Shown here piece after piece: positions 8,522 to 17,452 of a DNA stretch of 64,000 bases (the first letter of the stretch is position 1; each line of letters opens with the position of its first letter). The position numbers were made by a program, and so were the translations under genes. Below the pieces are notes generated by a model that saw only the letters and a program-made list of their open reading frames with translations, ran no database searches and was not told the DNA's origin. Origin of the DNA: Verrucomicrobiales bacterium. GTDB taxonomy: Bacteria > Verrucomicrobiota > Verrucomicrobiia > Verrucomicrobiales > V1-33. The stretch covers positions 1-64,000 of the forward strand of contig JAQGPJ010000058.1 of assembly GCA_028293125.1 (NCBI GenBank). The letters are read 5' to 3'.

Positions 8522-10993
8522 TCAGTGATTGAACATAAACTCCTTCGAGTTCAGCAGCGCCCAGAAGAGGTCCTCCAGGATGCCCTGTGCATCCTGGGGG
8601 GTGGCGGTGATGGCGTCCTGCACGGCTTTCAGCTCCACGTCCGTGGGCTGGCGGGTGAAGCAGCGCATGTAGAGGGTGCCGACAATCTCCTCCGGCGTCT
8701 TTTTCTGGTCCAGCAGGTCCTTCACCAGCTTGCCTTCGCTGATGCGCTCGGAGGTGATATCGCCGTTCAGCAGGTGCAGCGCTTGGCCCAGGTTGGGGTC
8801 CATCTTGACCTCGCAGGAGCACACGCTGGCGCGCTCGGCGCGGCCGAAGGTGCGGAGGAAGTAGTTGGAAACATTGCCGTCCGCGATCTGCACGGCGCGT
8901 GCGCCTTTGGGCAACCCTTGGAATTTGTTCTGGGTGCCGGTCACCTGCGTCAGCGTGTCCAGCATCACCTCCGCGCGCTGGCGGCGCAGCAGGGAGTGGG
9001 CGAAATTCCGCTTATCGCTGGCGTTGGAGTCGTTCACCTGGCTGCTCAGCTGGTAGGTGCGGCTGTTGCAGATGTCCCGGACAATGCTCTTAAAGTCGTA
9101 TTTGTAGTCCGTGAACCGCCGGCCCAACTCCGTCAGGAGCTCCGGATTGGCGGCGGGGTTGGAGACGCGCACGTCATCCACGGGCTCGATGATGCCCACG
9201 CCGAAAAAGTGAGCCCAGACGATGTTGGCCAGGTTGCGGGCGAAGAAGGGATTATCCGCGCTCGCCAGCCACTCCACCATCACCTTGCGCCGGTCCTCGG
9301 TAGGTTTCTCCGGCACAGCGCCGCCCAGGAACTTGGGCTTCACCGGCTGCTTGCTCACGAGGTGGTTCACTTCCCCGCCGTGGGCATCGAAGACCACAGT
9401 CTCGCGCGGATCCTCGGCCTGCTTGCGGCCGACCTGGCCGAAGAAGGCCGCGAAGCCGTAGTAGTCATCCATGGTCCAGCGGTCGAAGGGATGGTTGTGG
9501 CACTGCGCGCACTGAAGGCGCATGCCCATGAAGACCTGGGCCACGTTCTCCGACACCTTCAGGGTGTCGCGCTCGATCTGATAGTAGTTGGTCGCCGGAT
9601 TGGTGAAGGTGCCACCGTTGGATCCCAGCAGCTCCTGGACGATCTGGTTGAAGGGCACATTCCGCGCCAGGCGGTCGCGCAGCCAGTTGAAGTAAAGGAG
9701 CGTGGCTTTGTAGCTGACCTGGTTGACGTTGTTGGTGCGGATCTGAAGCAGCTCCGCCCACTTCATGACCCACATCTCGATGAACTCCTTCCGTCCCAGC
9801 AGTTCATCCACCAGTTTGGCGCGCTTGTCCGGAGCGGTGTCCGTCAGAAACTTCCGGGCATCCGCCTCCTCCGGCAGCAGGCCCACGATGTCGATATACA
9901 CCCGGCGCAGGAAGGTGGCGTCATCACAGACATCCGACGGCAGGATGCGCAGGCGGTGCAGCTTTTCGTGGACGAGGGCGTCGATGTAATTGTTCTCCGG
10001 AACCACAGGCCGGGCATACTGCAGCTTGTCCGGAATCACGATCACCTGGCTGCCCACCGTGAAAGTGTTGAACCGCGCCATGATGAAGGCCTCGCCACGG
10101 GCTCCGGCGGTCACCATGCCGTCCTTGGTGATGGCCGCGGAGGGATCATTGTTGGACTTGAAGACCGCCAGCGGAGTGACATCGCGGTCCGTGCCGTCGG
10201 AATACGTGGCCCGCACGGTGAACTGGAGATTGGCCCCCTGCCCCTCGAGCACACCGCTTGGCGGGAAGATATCCACTTTGGTGACGGTGGGAATGGTGGG
10301 CGGGTCGTTGGGCACGCCGTTGACGACCCACTCCTTCAGCACGCGGTAGGGAGCGCTGTCGGGCTCCATGAGCTTGCCCCCGGTGTGGGGCACGCTGTTG
10401 ACGGACTTGGTCAGGATCAGACTGTCCTCGGGCACACCCAGATTCAGCCGGCGGCCGCTGAGTTCCTGAGTCATGCGGAAATGGTCGCCATCCGGATCAA
10501 ATCCAAACAGGGAAAGCCGGAAACCGTCCTGGCCGCGCGCGGCCCCGTGGCAGGATCCGGTGTTGCACCCGTTGCGCATGAGCACGGGCATGACATCCAG
10601 GCGGAAACTGACGGGACGGTCGGTGCCGGAATCTTTCACCACCACCGGGATGGACGCGGTTTTGTCCTCCCATGCCACCGTGAGCGTGGTGCTGCCATCC
10701 TTCAACGGATAGAGCACTCCGTCCCTCATTTCCGCCAGCGCGGGATCAGCCAGGGTGAACTTCGCCTTCTCGGTCAGCTCCAGGGAAATGTCCTCCGTGG
10801 TGGTGCCCACGGCGGTGAAGTGGCTGAAGTCGCGTTTGGTCTCCAGCGTGATGCGGTCCGGATACAGCGCCAGTGATTTGAGCGGCGCGGCCCCGGCGGA
10901 GGCGGGAAGCAGCGGCATCAGGGCGGAGGCGGCAGCGGCCAGCGGCAGGCAGCGGAGCATCACGGACGGGACCCGCGGGAGGTGAAGGTTCAT
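8522..10993 (-). CDS. DUF1549/DUF1553 cytochrome-like protein with bacterial Ig domains (operon 1)
   Basis: The 823-residue secreted protein carries a signal peptide (residues 1-35). A Big_2-like Ig domain (about 38-125) is followed by a heme-like segment GCNTGSCHGAARG with a CX4CH spacing (C143, C148, H149). A second Ig-like domain spans about 245-320. The DUF1549 core (about 340-540) contains a canonical CAQCH near residue 495 and the HNHPFDRW motif, and DUF1553 (about 575-820) ends LNSKEFMFNH. This family is abundant in Planctomycetes and Verrucomicrobia and is nearly always beside DUF1501; its biochemical role is unknown. It overlaps the upstream PPC-domain gene by 4 bases (ATGA), so translational coupling is likely. 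A heme c role is inferred from the cysteine motifs only. Confidence 0.92.
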   Translation of the reverse strand: MNLHLPRVPSVMLRCLPLAAAASALMPLLPASAGAAPLKSLALYPDRITLETKRDFSHFTAVGTTTEDISLELTEKAKFTLADPALAEMRDGVLYPLKDGSTTLTVAWEDKTASIPVVVKDSGTDRPVSFRLDVMPVLMRNGCNTGSCHGAARGQDGFRLSLFGFDPDGDHFRMTQELSGRRLNLGVPEDSLILTKSVNSVPHTGGKLMEPDSAPYRVLKEWVVNGVPNDPPTIPTVTKVDIFPPSGVLEGQGANLQFTVRATYSDGTDRDVTPLAVFKSNNDPSAAITKDGMVTAGARGEAFIMARFNTFTVGSQVIVIPDKLQYARPVVPENNYIDALVHEKLHRLRILPSDVCDDATFLRRVYIDIVGLLPEEADARKFLTDTAPDKRAKLVDELLGRKEFIEMWVMKWAELLQIRTNNVNQVSYKATLLYFNWLRDRLARNVPFNQIVQELLGSNGGTFTNPATNYYQIERDTLKVSENVAQVFMGMRLQCAQCHNHPFDRWTMDDYYGFAAFFGQVGRKQAEDPRETVVFDAHGGEVNHLVSKQPVKPKFLGGAVPEKPTEDRRKVMVEWLASADNPFFARNLANIVWAHFFGVGIIEPVDDVRVSNPAANPELLTELGRRFTDYKYDFKSIVRDICNSRTYQLSSQVNDSNASDKRNFAHSLLRRQRAEVMLDTLTQVTGTQNKFQGLPKGARAVQIADGNVSNYFLRTFGRAERASVCSCEVKMDPNLGQALHLLNGDITSERISEGKLVKDLLDQKKTPEEIVGTLYMRCFTRQPTDVELKAVQDAITATPQDAQGILEDLFWALLNSKEFMFNH

Positions 10994-13428
10994 GGTTTGG
11001 CGGCGGCGGCTTGCTGTTGACGGAGCTGTTCGAGACGGGAGAGGGGCTTGGCGGAGGGCGGGGGCGGCGGCGGAGCGGCCTGGGCGACGGCGGCTTCCGG
11101 CGCGGGCACAGCGGGTGCGGGCGGCGGGGCATCGATCCGCAGCACTCCGCCCTGCCCGATGGTGTGGGGAATGGGCACGCCGTTCTCGATGATCACCGCC
11201 TGGCAGAAGAGGCTCTGGTGCTTGCCCACCGGACTGTCGGCGACAGTGGTGATGGGGAACCGCACCTCCTTGTCGGTGGCGCTGATCTCCTTCTCCACAG
11301 TGGTCACCTTGGCCGGCAGGCCGTAAAGGGTCACCTTGGCGGGGCCGGTCCAGGTTTTGGCCACCTCCAGGGTGCAGAAGATTTCCCCGGGTTTCCCCTG
11401 CTCGGCGGCTCCCATCTCCATCTTCATGGTGAGATAGGGCGGCGCCACGGTCACTTCAGTGAAAGGGGTGGCATTGTAAATCGGTCCCGCACCGGCGTCG
11501 GTTTCGCCCAGCATGGTCACTTTCCAAGCCTGGGCGGGCGCGTCGCCGCGTGCGGTCAGCTGGTAAATGCCGTCGCTTTTCCCGGCCGGGATATCAATGG
11601 TGCCGGGGCTGGTGATGCCGGGCGGATTCCACAGCAGGCGCACGGTGATCGGGGCGGTGAATCCCTCCTTCCTCGTGGCGTGGACCTTGAGATCGATAGT
11701 GCCGCTCTGCACCAGAGGCACCGTCGGCTTGATGATCTCCAGAGAGAACGGCACCTCATCCGTCACTGCCACCGGCAGGGTGGTCTGGCTGCAGATCACA
11801 TAGGGAGTCTGGTTGGGCTCGCCCTGCACCAGTTCCAGATTCTGGCTGAACCGGCCGGCGGAGGGGTTTTTCTCCTCTGTGGATTTGGGCATCAGGCGGG
11901 TCAGAGCCAGTCCGCGCGGAGCATCCGCGGCGGCGGCGAACACCACGGCGTACTGGCCGATGCCGTTGGGCATGGGGTCGGACTCCAAAGTCACGCCCGG
12001 AGGCAGATTCGGCGCGTCCCACGCCACGGGCCCGCCCCAGTTGGCACGGTCCACATTGATCAGCGTGGCATAGCGCCCGCCGCGCGGCACGGGCATCTGC
12101 TGCCGCATCTGGCTGTCCACGCGGTCGAAGCGGGTGATATAGGCGTTCATCGACGGCGCGGGCGGCGCGGCCTCCACGCGGTAAACAAAGTCGGGACCGC
12201 CCCGGTTCAGCTGGTCGTGGACCCGGATGTAGTAGTCGCCATCCGCCGGAAAGGTGAAGCCCCCGATGCGGCTGTCGGGATTCGGGCCGTTGTCGTCATT
12301 GCCGTTCAGTCCGCCGCCGTCGGCGTTGAAGATCTCCAGCACCGGATCCAGCGGCGAGCGCAGGCTGCGGGAGTAAATGGCGAGGTCCAGCCGTTGGTCC
12401 TTTTTGGCCGTGAAGCGGAACCAGTCGCTGTCATTGGGTTTGCCGATGATGCCGTTGAAGGCGATGGGCACTGCGGGAGGCGCGGATGGCTGGGCCTTGG
12501 CTTCGGCCAGGCTGTCATTGGGCTCGGTCTCCAGCACGTTCTCGAGATCGGAGATGCGGAACAGGTTGGGCGAGGGCGCGGAGCCCAGGTCCGTGACCGC
12601 ATACAGCGGCAGCTTTTCGCCCGGCGTGTTCGGCACCTCCACCGTCTGTTTGACCGGCCCCGCCGGATCATTCAGGAAAGTGACCTCGGTTTTTGATCCC
12701 GCCTTGCCCCCGTTGGGATAAACCGCAGTCGGCCGGGGGAACCGGCCCACGTGCGCCCGGTAGAAGGCCACATCATTCCCGGCATAGGAGGAGTCGCGGA
12801 TCTCGATGTAATAAGTGCCGTCCTCCGGAATGATGATGGAGGCATGGGGATCCTGCACCAGCAGGGCGGAGTCATCGCAGGTGGCCAGCTCGAATTTTTT
12901 GCTGTCCAGAATGGCCACATAGGGATCCCAGAAGGAGGACCCCAGGCGGATGCCCTCCACCTCCACATTCAGGCGGTCGCCTTTTTTGCCTTCGATTTTG
13001 AAGTAATCGGCATCCTCGTTTTTGGCGATTCCCGCCAGCGTGGAGCCGTAGGTGACGGACTGGGCGGAGGTGAACTTGTCGTTCGGCTCCACCTCATCCA
13101 CCGTCGGGAACGGCCCCACCCAGAAAGTGCGGCCGTAGCTGACCCCGGACTTGGTGCGGACCCGGAAAGTGTGCTCGCCGAACGGGCAGCCGGCACCGAT
13201 CTGAAAGGTGGCTTTCAGCGCCGTGGCGGACTCCACTTTGAGGTCCGCGACCTTGATATCCGCGCTGTAGGAGACGATCTCCTCGGCATCGTCCAGCCGG
13301 GCACCGCCCAGCGTCACCGGCACCGACGTCCCGCGCTGGCCACCGCGGGGATAGATGGCCCCGAAATCCGGGGACGCGGCAGGACAGACGCAGGCAAAAG
13401 CCAGCACTAGAGCGGGTACGGCTCTCAT
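10990..13428 (-). CDS. Secreted PPC-domain protein (operon 1)
   Basis: The 812-residue product has a signal peptide (residues 1-17) and an N-terminal IPT/TIG-like beta domain (about 20-90). Two bacterial pre-peptidase C-terminal (PPC) domains follow, at about 105-220 and 300-425, each opening with an E-PND motif (DEVEPNDKF and LETEPNDSL) and containing the D-x-D-x-F/W-x-R/K pattern. The rest is Ig-like. The tail is proline- and alanine-rich and ends in a short Q-rich helix. No catalytic domain is recognised, so a structural or binding role in the cell envelope or on polymers is likeliest. It lies between DUF1501 (56-base gap) and DUF1549/1553 (4-base overlap), a common Planctomycetes/Verrucomicrobia arrangement. 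Confidence 0.88.
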   Translation of the reverse strand: MRAVPALVLAFACVCPAASPDFGAIYPRGGQRGTSVPVTLGGARLDDAEEIVSYSADIKVADLKVESATALKATFQIGAGCPFGEHTFRVRTKSGVSYGRTFWVGPFPTVDEVEPNDKFTSAQSVTYGSTLAGIAKNEDADYFKIEGKKGDRLNVEVEGIRLGSSFWDPYVAILDSKKFELATCDDSALLVQDPHASIIIPEDGTYYIEIRDSSYAGNDVAFYRAHVGRFPRPTAVYPNGGKAGSKTEVTFLNDPAGPVKQTVEVPNTPGEKLPLYAVTDLGSAPSPNLFRISDLENVLETEPNDSLAEAKAQPSAPPAVPIAFNGIIGKPNDSDWFRFTAKKDQRLDLAIYSRSLRSPLDPVLEIFNADGGGLNGNDDNGPNPDSRIGGFTFPADGDYYIRVHDQLNRGGPDFVYRVEAAPPAPSMNAYITRFDRVDSQMRQQMPVPRGGRYATLINVDRANWGGPVAWDAPNLPPGVTLESDPMPNGIGQYAVVFAAAADAPRGLALTRLMPKSTEEKNPSAGRFSQNLELVQGEPNQTPYVICSQTTLPVAVTDEVPFSLEIIKPTVPLVQSGTIDLKVHATRKEGFTAPITVRLLWNPPGITSPGTIDIPAGKSDGIYQLTARGDAPAQAWKVTMLGETDAGAGPIYNATPFTEVTVAPPYLTMKMEMGAAEQGKPGEIFCTLEVAKTWTGPAKVTLYGLPAKVTTVEKEISATDKEVRFPITTVADSPVGKHQSLFCQAVIIENGVPIPHTIGQGGVLRIDAPPPAPAVPAPEAAVAQAAPPPPPPSAKPLSRLEQLRQQQAAAAKP

Positions 13429-13484
13429 AAGGGATGGGATGGAATGTTGGATTTTCCGCGCAGGGAAAATGGCGGAGCGGCTGT

Positions 13485-14798
13485 TCAGGCGATGATCTCC
13501 TTCACGACCTTGCCGCCATCCACGATCTCGATAGGCCGTCCGCCGGGAGCCATCAACTCCTTGTCGGCGTTGATGCCCAGCTGGTTGTAAACCGTGGTGG
13601 CCAGGTTCTCGACCGTCATGGGATCATTCTCCGGCTCAGCCCCGAGGGCGTCCGAGGAGCCGTAAACGATGCCCTTCTTCAGACCGCCACCCGCCAGCAG
13701 CACGGAGAACACCTTCGGCCAGTGGTCGCGGCCGCCGGTGGCGTTGATCTTGGGCGTGCGTCCAAATTCGGAACTGACCATGACCAGCGTGCTGTCCAGC
13801 AGGCCGCGGTCGGAAAGGTCGCGGATCAGACGGGCGAAGGCCTGGTCGAATTTCGGCACCTGCCCCTCCATGTTGCCCTTCACATTGTCGTGGTGGTCCC
13901 AGCCGCCGTAGGTCAGCGTCACCAGGCGCACTCCGGCCTCCACCAGGCGGCGGGCCATCAGCAGGCGCTGGCCGGCGTCGTTGCGGCCATACTCGTCGCG
14001 CAGCTTGTCAGGCTCCTTGTCCAGCGCAAAGGCCTCGCGCGCCTGCTGGCTGCTGATGAGCTTGTAGGCGTCCTGGTAGAAGGTGTCCATGGCGTCCAGG
14101 GAGTCGGACTTCTCCAGCTTTTTGAAGTGGGAATCCACAGTGTCCAGCATGGAGCGCCGGCGGCTGAAGCGGTCCTCAGTCATGCTGCCGGGCAGCGCGA
14201 GGTCGCGCACTTTGAAATTGCCGTTCGCGGGGTCGCCGCCGAGGCTGAAGGGACCGTAGGCGGAGCTGAGATAGCCGCTGCCGGCGAACTCGTTGGGCAT
14301 GCTGGGCACGCAGATGTAGGGCGGCAGATTGTTGCGGGAGCCGAACTCGTGGGAGACCACGCTGCCGAAGCTGGGATACTGAAGCGCGGGGCTGGGCCGG
14401 TAGCCGGTGAACATATTGTGCGTGCCGCGCTCATGCGCCGCCTCGCCGTGGGTCATGCCGCGCACAAAAACCAGCTTGTCGGCCACGGTGGCGGTGTTTT
14501 TCCAGAGCTCGCCGATCTGGATGCCGTCCACGTTGGTGTTGATGGCACCCAGAGGGCCGCGGTATTCCGGCGGAGCGAAGGGCTTGGGATCGAAGCTTTC
14601 CTGGTGAGCCATGCCGCCCGGCAGAAAAATGTGGATCACGCTTTTCGCTTTGCCCTCCACACTGGCGTAATCCTTGATGTCGGCGAGGGCGCGGGTCTTA
14701 AGAAATCCCGGCAATGTCAGGCCCAAAGCCCCGCACACGCCCACATGCATGAACCCGCGGCGGGCAAGACGGTTGGAGAAGGAGGAGGAGGCGGACAT
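13485..14798 (-). CDS. DUF1501 protein with Tat-like signal (operon 1)
   Basis: The 437-residue protein begins with a twin-arginine-type leader (LARRGFMHVG followed by GALGLTLPGF), so export of a folded protein is likely. DUF1501 proteins share the alkaline-phosphatase/sulfatase fold. The typical motifs are present: FLPGGMAHQESFDPKP near residue 60, GGWDHHDN near residue 299, and EFGRTPKIN with GRDHWP near residue 345. The reaction is not established. It is the first gene of a minus-strand operon whose later members are the PPC protein and DUF1549/1553. The upstream gap (14799-15064) must hold the promoter, but no convincing -35/-10 pair was found. Confidence 0.92.
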   Translation of the reverse strand: MSASSSFSNRLARRGFMHVGVCGALGLTLPGFLKTRALADIKDYASVEGKAKSVIHIFLPGGMAHQESFDPKPFAPPEYRGPLGAINTNVDGIQIGELWKNTATVADKLVFVRGMTHGEAAHERGTHNMFTGYRPSPALQYPSFGSVVSHEFGSRNNLPPYICVPSMPNEFAGSGYLSSAYGPFSLGGDPANGNFKVRDLALPGSMTEDRFSRRRSMLDTVDSHFKKLEKSDSLDAMDTFYQDAYKLISSQQAREAFALDKEPDKLRDEYGRNDAGQRLLMARRLVEAGVRLVTLTYGGWDHHDNVKGNMEGQVPKFDQAFARLIRDLSDRGLLDSTLVMVSSEFGRTPKINATGGRDHWPKVFSVLLAGGGLKKGIVYGSSDALGAEPENDPMTVENLATTVYNQLGINADKELMAPGGRPIEIVDGGKVVKEIIA

Positions 14799-15001
14799 GG
14801 CGAAAGGGGATGAAGAGTTTGGACAGTGGCGGCGGATGGCGGCAAACCACGTCTCGGATTAAACTGGATACGAGTTCCCGTAACGGTTTTTTCATAGGGG
14901 AAACCCGTAATCTTAACATTGCCTCCAAAGGCGGGCAGTGCCGGAAAAGGACACGGGTTTCAACCATCAAAGGGCCCGGCCGCAGGCAGAAAGAGTGGCC
15001 T

Positions 15002-15017
15002 TCCCTGCCGGCAGGGA
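15002..15017. repeat. Perfect 16-base palindrome
   Basis: TCCCTGCCGGCAGGGA is a perfect 8+8 dyad lying between the zinc-ribbon gene and the DUF1501 operon, both on the minus strand. It is followed on that strand by a weakly T-rich stretch, so it may be a terminator for the zinc-ribbon gene. It could also be an operator about 200 bases upstream of DUF1501. Confidence 0.45.
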
Positions 15018-15064
15018 GTCTGAATTAACCCGCATTTACTGGTATCCGCATTCCCGGCCTGCGG

Positions 15065-15298
15065 CTATTTCAGATCCGCTGGCACCACGGAGCGCCGTTC
15101 GCGCCGCGCCTGACGGATCACTGCCGCCATACTGTCCTCAAAACGGTAGCTGGCGCAGTTGGGACAGGTGTGCGCCTTCATAAGCACGATGGAATCGCAT
15201 CCCTGGCAAATTTTGTAGTTGGCGGGGGATTTGATGATTTTGGCTGCAGATTTGGCGCGGTCCTCGGAGCTGTCGGCGTAAGTGGGCATGGGGTGCAT
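15065..15298 (-). CDS. Small zinc-ribbon protein
   Basis: This 77-residue protein (74 residues if translation begins at the second ATG at 15289) contains a CX2C-X13-CX2C zinc-ribbon pattern (CQGC and CPNC). A basic C-terminal helix follows (RQARRERRS). Related short ribbon proteins are common unnamed genes in Verrucomicrobia, and similar folds occur in rubredoxin-like or nucleic-acid-binding proteins. No specific function can be assigned. It is transcribed alone between the PEP-CTERM gene and operon 1. Confidence 0.65.
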   Translation of the reverse strand: MHPMPTYADSSEDRAKSAAKIIKSPANYKICQGCDSIVLMKAHTCPNCASYRFEDSMAAVIRQARRERRSVVPADLK

Positions 15299-15682
15299 TC
15301 AATGCTCGCGACTGCCTTGATGAATTCAAGCGGATTTAATCCGCGTGGCCTCCCGCGGGAATGAAAGCATCAGCCGGTTGGGCACAGGCGCGCCGCCGGA
15401 TGGCAACACCGTCAGACTGACGCGGCCCCCGGAAATGATGTTCCCGATGATGGTGTGACAGGGATCATGACACTTCACAAAAAGCAGAAATTCAGCAACA
15501 AACGTGCGCCTTCCTGTGCAAGTTAAGGGGTAGGCTGGAATCTCTTTACCCCACTGGACTGGGGAATGCCGGTTTCGGTGGAAGGGAAATAAAAGAACCA
15601 CCCAGCCACCGCCGGCACTCACCGCAACCCACGGTGGGCGATGGCGGTGGCTGAGGATAAAACCGGCTGACCGGGGATCCGG
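15299..15682. other. Non-coding gap with structured segment
   Basis: No convincing gene is seen in this 384-base gap between the PEP-CTERM gene and the zinc-ribbon gene. It holds a long stem: 10-base arms AGCCACCGCC (15604-15613) and GGCGGTGGCT (15643-15652), with an inner CACCG/CGGTG hairpin. Weak GGGGTA/TACCCC pairs lie near 15530-15560. This could be part of the 3' or 5' untranslated region of the flanking minus-strand genes, and no known riboswitch was recognised. Confidence 0.4.
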
Positions 15683-15686
15683 TCAG
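15667..15686 (-). terminator. Rho-independent terminator after the PEP-CTERM gene
   Basis: CTGACCGG and CCGGTCAG form an 8-base stem with a 4-base loop. On the minus strand the hairpin is followed by CCGGTTTTAT. The stop codon of the PEP-CTERM gene lies within its 5' arm, so the hairpin starts at the end of that gene. Confidence 0.6.
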
Positions 15687-16585
15687 GCCGCGCCGGAGCG
15701 GCGGCGGCCACGCCGCATCAACAATCCTGCGGCGGCCAGCATCACGCCGGTGGAGACGCCGGGCTCAGGCACTGGAACCGCAGTCAGCTGCGCTGAGCTC
15801 TGGTTGAGAGCGACGGTTGTGTTCAGGTCCAGAGCGGTTCCCAAGGCTGAAGTCACGCTCAGTTCGGTGCTGAACAGCACGGAGATGGTGTTGGCGGAGG
15901 CGGTGTCCCCTCCCGTGAGAATGTCCACCGCATCCACCCTGATGGAGACATCCCCTTGGACTCTCAGTCCCAGCGCGCTCACATCCACGGTGAAAGGCAC
16001 CGACGCATTGGCTGCGAGTGCCGGCAGGACAACGTTGACTCCCAGAATGTTCAAATTAAGCACCGCTCCGCTGGTGATGAAATTGGAGGTTCCAACGGGG
16101 GTGAGGGTGGCACCATCCCAAGTGACCGAGGAATTGGAGACGAGGGCGGTTGTGGTGTCCAGGTTCAGGGTGAGGATATCCACCAGCCCGATGACCCCCA
16201 GAGTGGCACTGGCATCGGTAAGTGTGATATTGCCGATGGCGGATCTGGAACCTTCGGCCCCGTCCACATCGGAGGCTATGTCCAGAGAGTCCACGGCTGT
16301 CGTCAAATCCAAGTCGAGGACTCCTTCCGTGCCGGCTCCGGCTCCGACAACCGGAATCGTGGAGGCGTAAGGAATGGGTGCTGTGTCGGATGCCGAATTG
16401 ATGGGTCCCACCGTCAGTAACGTGGCAGGCACTGGAAGGGTAATAGGGGACACCACCACCAGGTCTCCGGCGACATACGCCACGGCCGCGAGGTCTCTGG
16501 CCCAGCTGCTTCCAACAGTGGCCGCCATCTGTGCTGAAACTGGAACCGCAGTCAGTAGAATGAAGGCTGATATATAATTTTTCAT
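15683..16585 (-). CDS. PEP-CTERM sorted exoprotein
   Basis: The 300-residue protein has an N-terminal signal peptide (residues 1-19, ILLTAVPVSA). Its C-terminus carries the PEP-CTERM sorting signal: VPEPG at about residue 272, a hydrophobic stretch (VMLAAAGLLM) and a terminal RRGRRR cluster. Such signals are recognised by exosortase in biofilm-forming bacteria, and no exosortase gene lies in the window. The mature region is rich in T, S, V, L, D and A with repeated beta-strand-like segments. It has no recognised domain and may be an extracellular matrix or adhesive protein. It is divergent from a small HTH regulator across an AT-rich gap. Confidence 0.88.
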   Translation of the reverse strand: MKNYISAFILLTAVPVSAQMAATVGSSWARDLAAVAYVAGDLVVVSPITLPVPATLLTVGPINSASDTAPIPYASTIPVVGAGAGTEGVLDLDLTTAVDSLDIASDVDGAEGSRSAIGNITLTDASATLGVIGLVDILTLNLDTTTALVSNSSVTWDGATLTPVGTSNFITSGAVLNLNILGVNVVLPALAANASVPFTVDVSALGLRVQGDVSIRVDAVDILTGGDTASANTISVLFSTELSVTSALGTALDLNTTVALNQSSAQLTAVPVPEPGVSTGVMLAAAGLLMRRGRRRSGAA

Positions 16586-16913
16586 GTTTTGTTAATTGGA
16601 TGGTGTGGCTATCGTTCCTGCCATTCCGCATAACTCCGATCAAATCAAAATTTTCCGCATTTATCATGCATCCAACCTACCTGATTTTTTTGCATGGAAT
16701 GGTATGAATTTCTCAAACCTATGCATCGCATAACTGGTAAAATCCATTAAATCCGGACGTCAAACCTTAAATTTTTGAAAATTTCACTTGTCAATTTTCG
16801 GAACATCCGGAAATTTTAGCGATACCCCATTATAAGCCGGCTCTAATTGTTTGCGGAGGGTGAAAAGCCACTCCCGGCAAGCAAAGCTTGACCCGGAAAA
16901 CCTCCTTCAAGCT
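16586..16913. promoter_or_regulatory. AT-rich divergent promoter region with repeats
   Basis: This gap separates the divergent PEP-CTERM and HTH genes and is markedly more AT-rich than its surroundings. It contains a 9-base direct repeat CGCATAACT at 16627-16635 and 16727-16735, exactly 100 bases apart. Two ATGCAT palindromes lie at 16666-16671 and 16721-16726. These may be operator sites for the adjacent regulator, and promoters for both genes should lie here, but no confident -35/-10 pair was fixed. Confidence 0.4.
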
Positions 16914-17210
16914 ATGTCCCAGGAACTTCGTGCCAAGTTGAAAGCGGCCAGAAAAAAACTGGAGTTCACCCAGAATGAGGCTGCCCGGGCGTGGGGTGTG
17001 CCTCTGGCCACCCTTATCTGCTGGGAAAACGATCAGCGCACCCCCGCTGCCTATTCGCTGCGCATGCTGAATGAGATGCTGGACAGCATTCTGATGGAGG
17101 ACTCCCATCCAGCCCAGGTTGAAGCCATAACAAAAAACCGGGTCGGAGGAACACGGGCACAGCATCGTGGACTGGGGCGTGGAATCCAGCCTCCGCCTGG
17201 GGGTAATTAG
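16914..17210 (+). CDS. Small HTH (XRE/Cro-like) regulator
   Basis: The ATG at 16914 opens a 98-residue frame whose first 60 residues look like a helix-turn-helix: SQELRAKLKAARKKLEFTQN, then EAARAWGVPLATLICWENDQ and RTPAAYSLRMLNEMLD. The TQ-x(2)-AA-x(2)-WGV-x(2)-TL-x(2)-WE pattern is typical of XRE and type II toxin-antitoxin-like regulators. The C-terminal third (GGTRAQHRGLGRGIQPPPGG) looks non-native, so an indel or the fusion of a non-coding tail is possible. No toxin partner is seen. It is divergent from the PEP-CTERM gene, so control of that gene or of itself is plausible but unproven. Confidence 0.6.
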   Translation: MSQELRAKLKAARKKLEFTQNEAARAWGVPLATLICWENDQRTPAAYSLRMLNEMLDSILMEDSHPAQVEAITKNRVGGTRAQHRGLGRGIQPPPGGN

Positions 17211-17452
17211 GCAGGACCAGCGGGACTGCGCACCTGCAACTGGTATGTGCCGGTCTTTGTGCCTTGGGATGCCGCTTGACGCCTCGCCTGGCTCCGCTGT
17301 CCAAGGCAGGCTGCCACCCGTGAACGGTTGTCATCCTCCCCGCTGCAAGGCGGAAGCAAGGCCGGGGATGCCGTCAGGCTGCGGTACCCAGTGTTTCCGG
17401 TGGCTGTGGCGGATGGAATGAAGCCGGCGGGTCTCTGCCGGACTTCCGGAAT

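Noticed and set aside
15326-15622. A 98-residue minus-strand open frame in the gap after the PEP-CTERM gene.
   Set aside because: It overlaps the stem at 15604-15652, lacks protein-like composition and no homologous motif is recognised.
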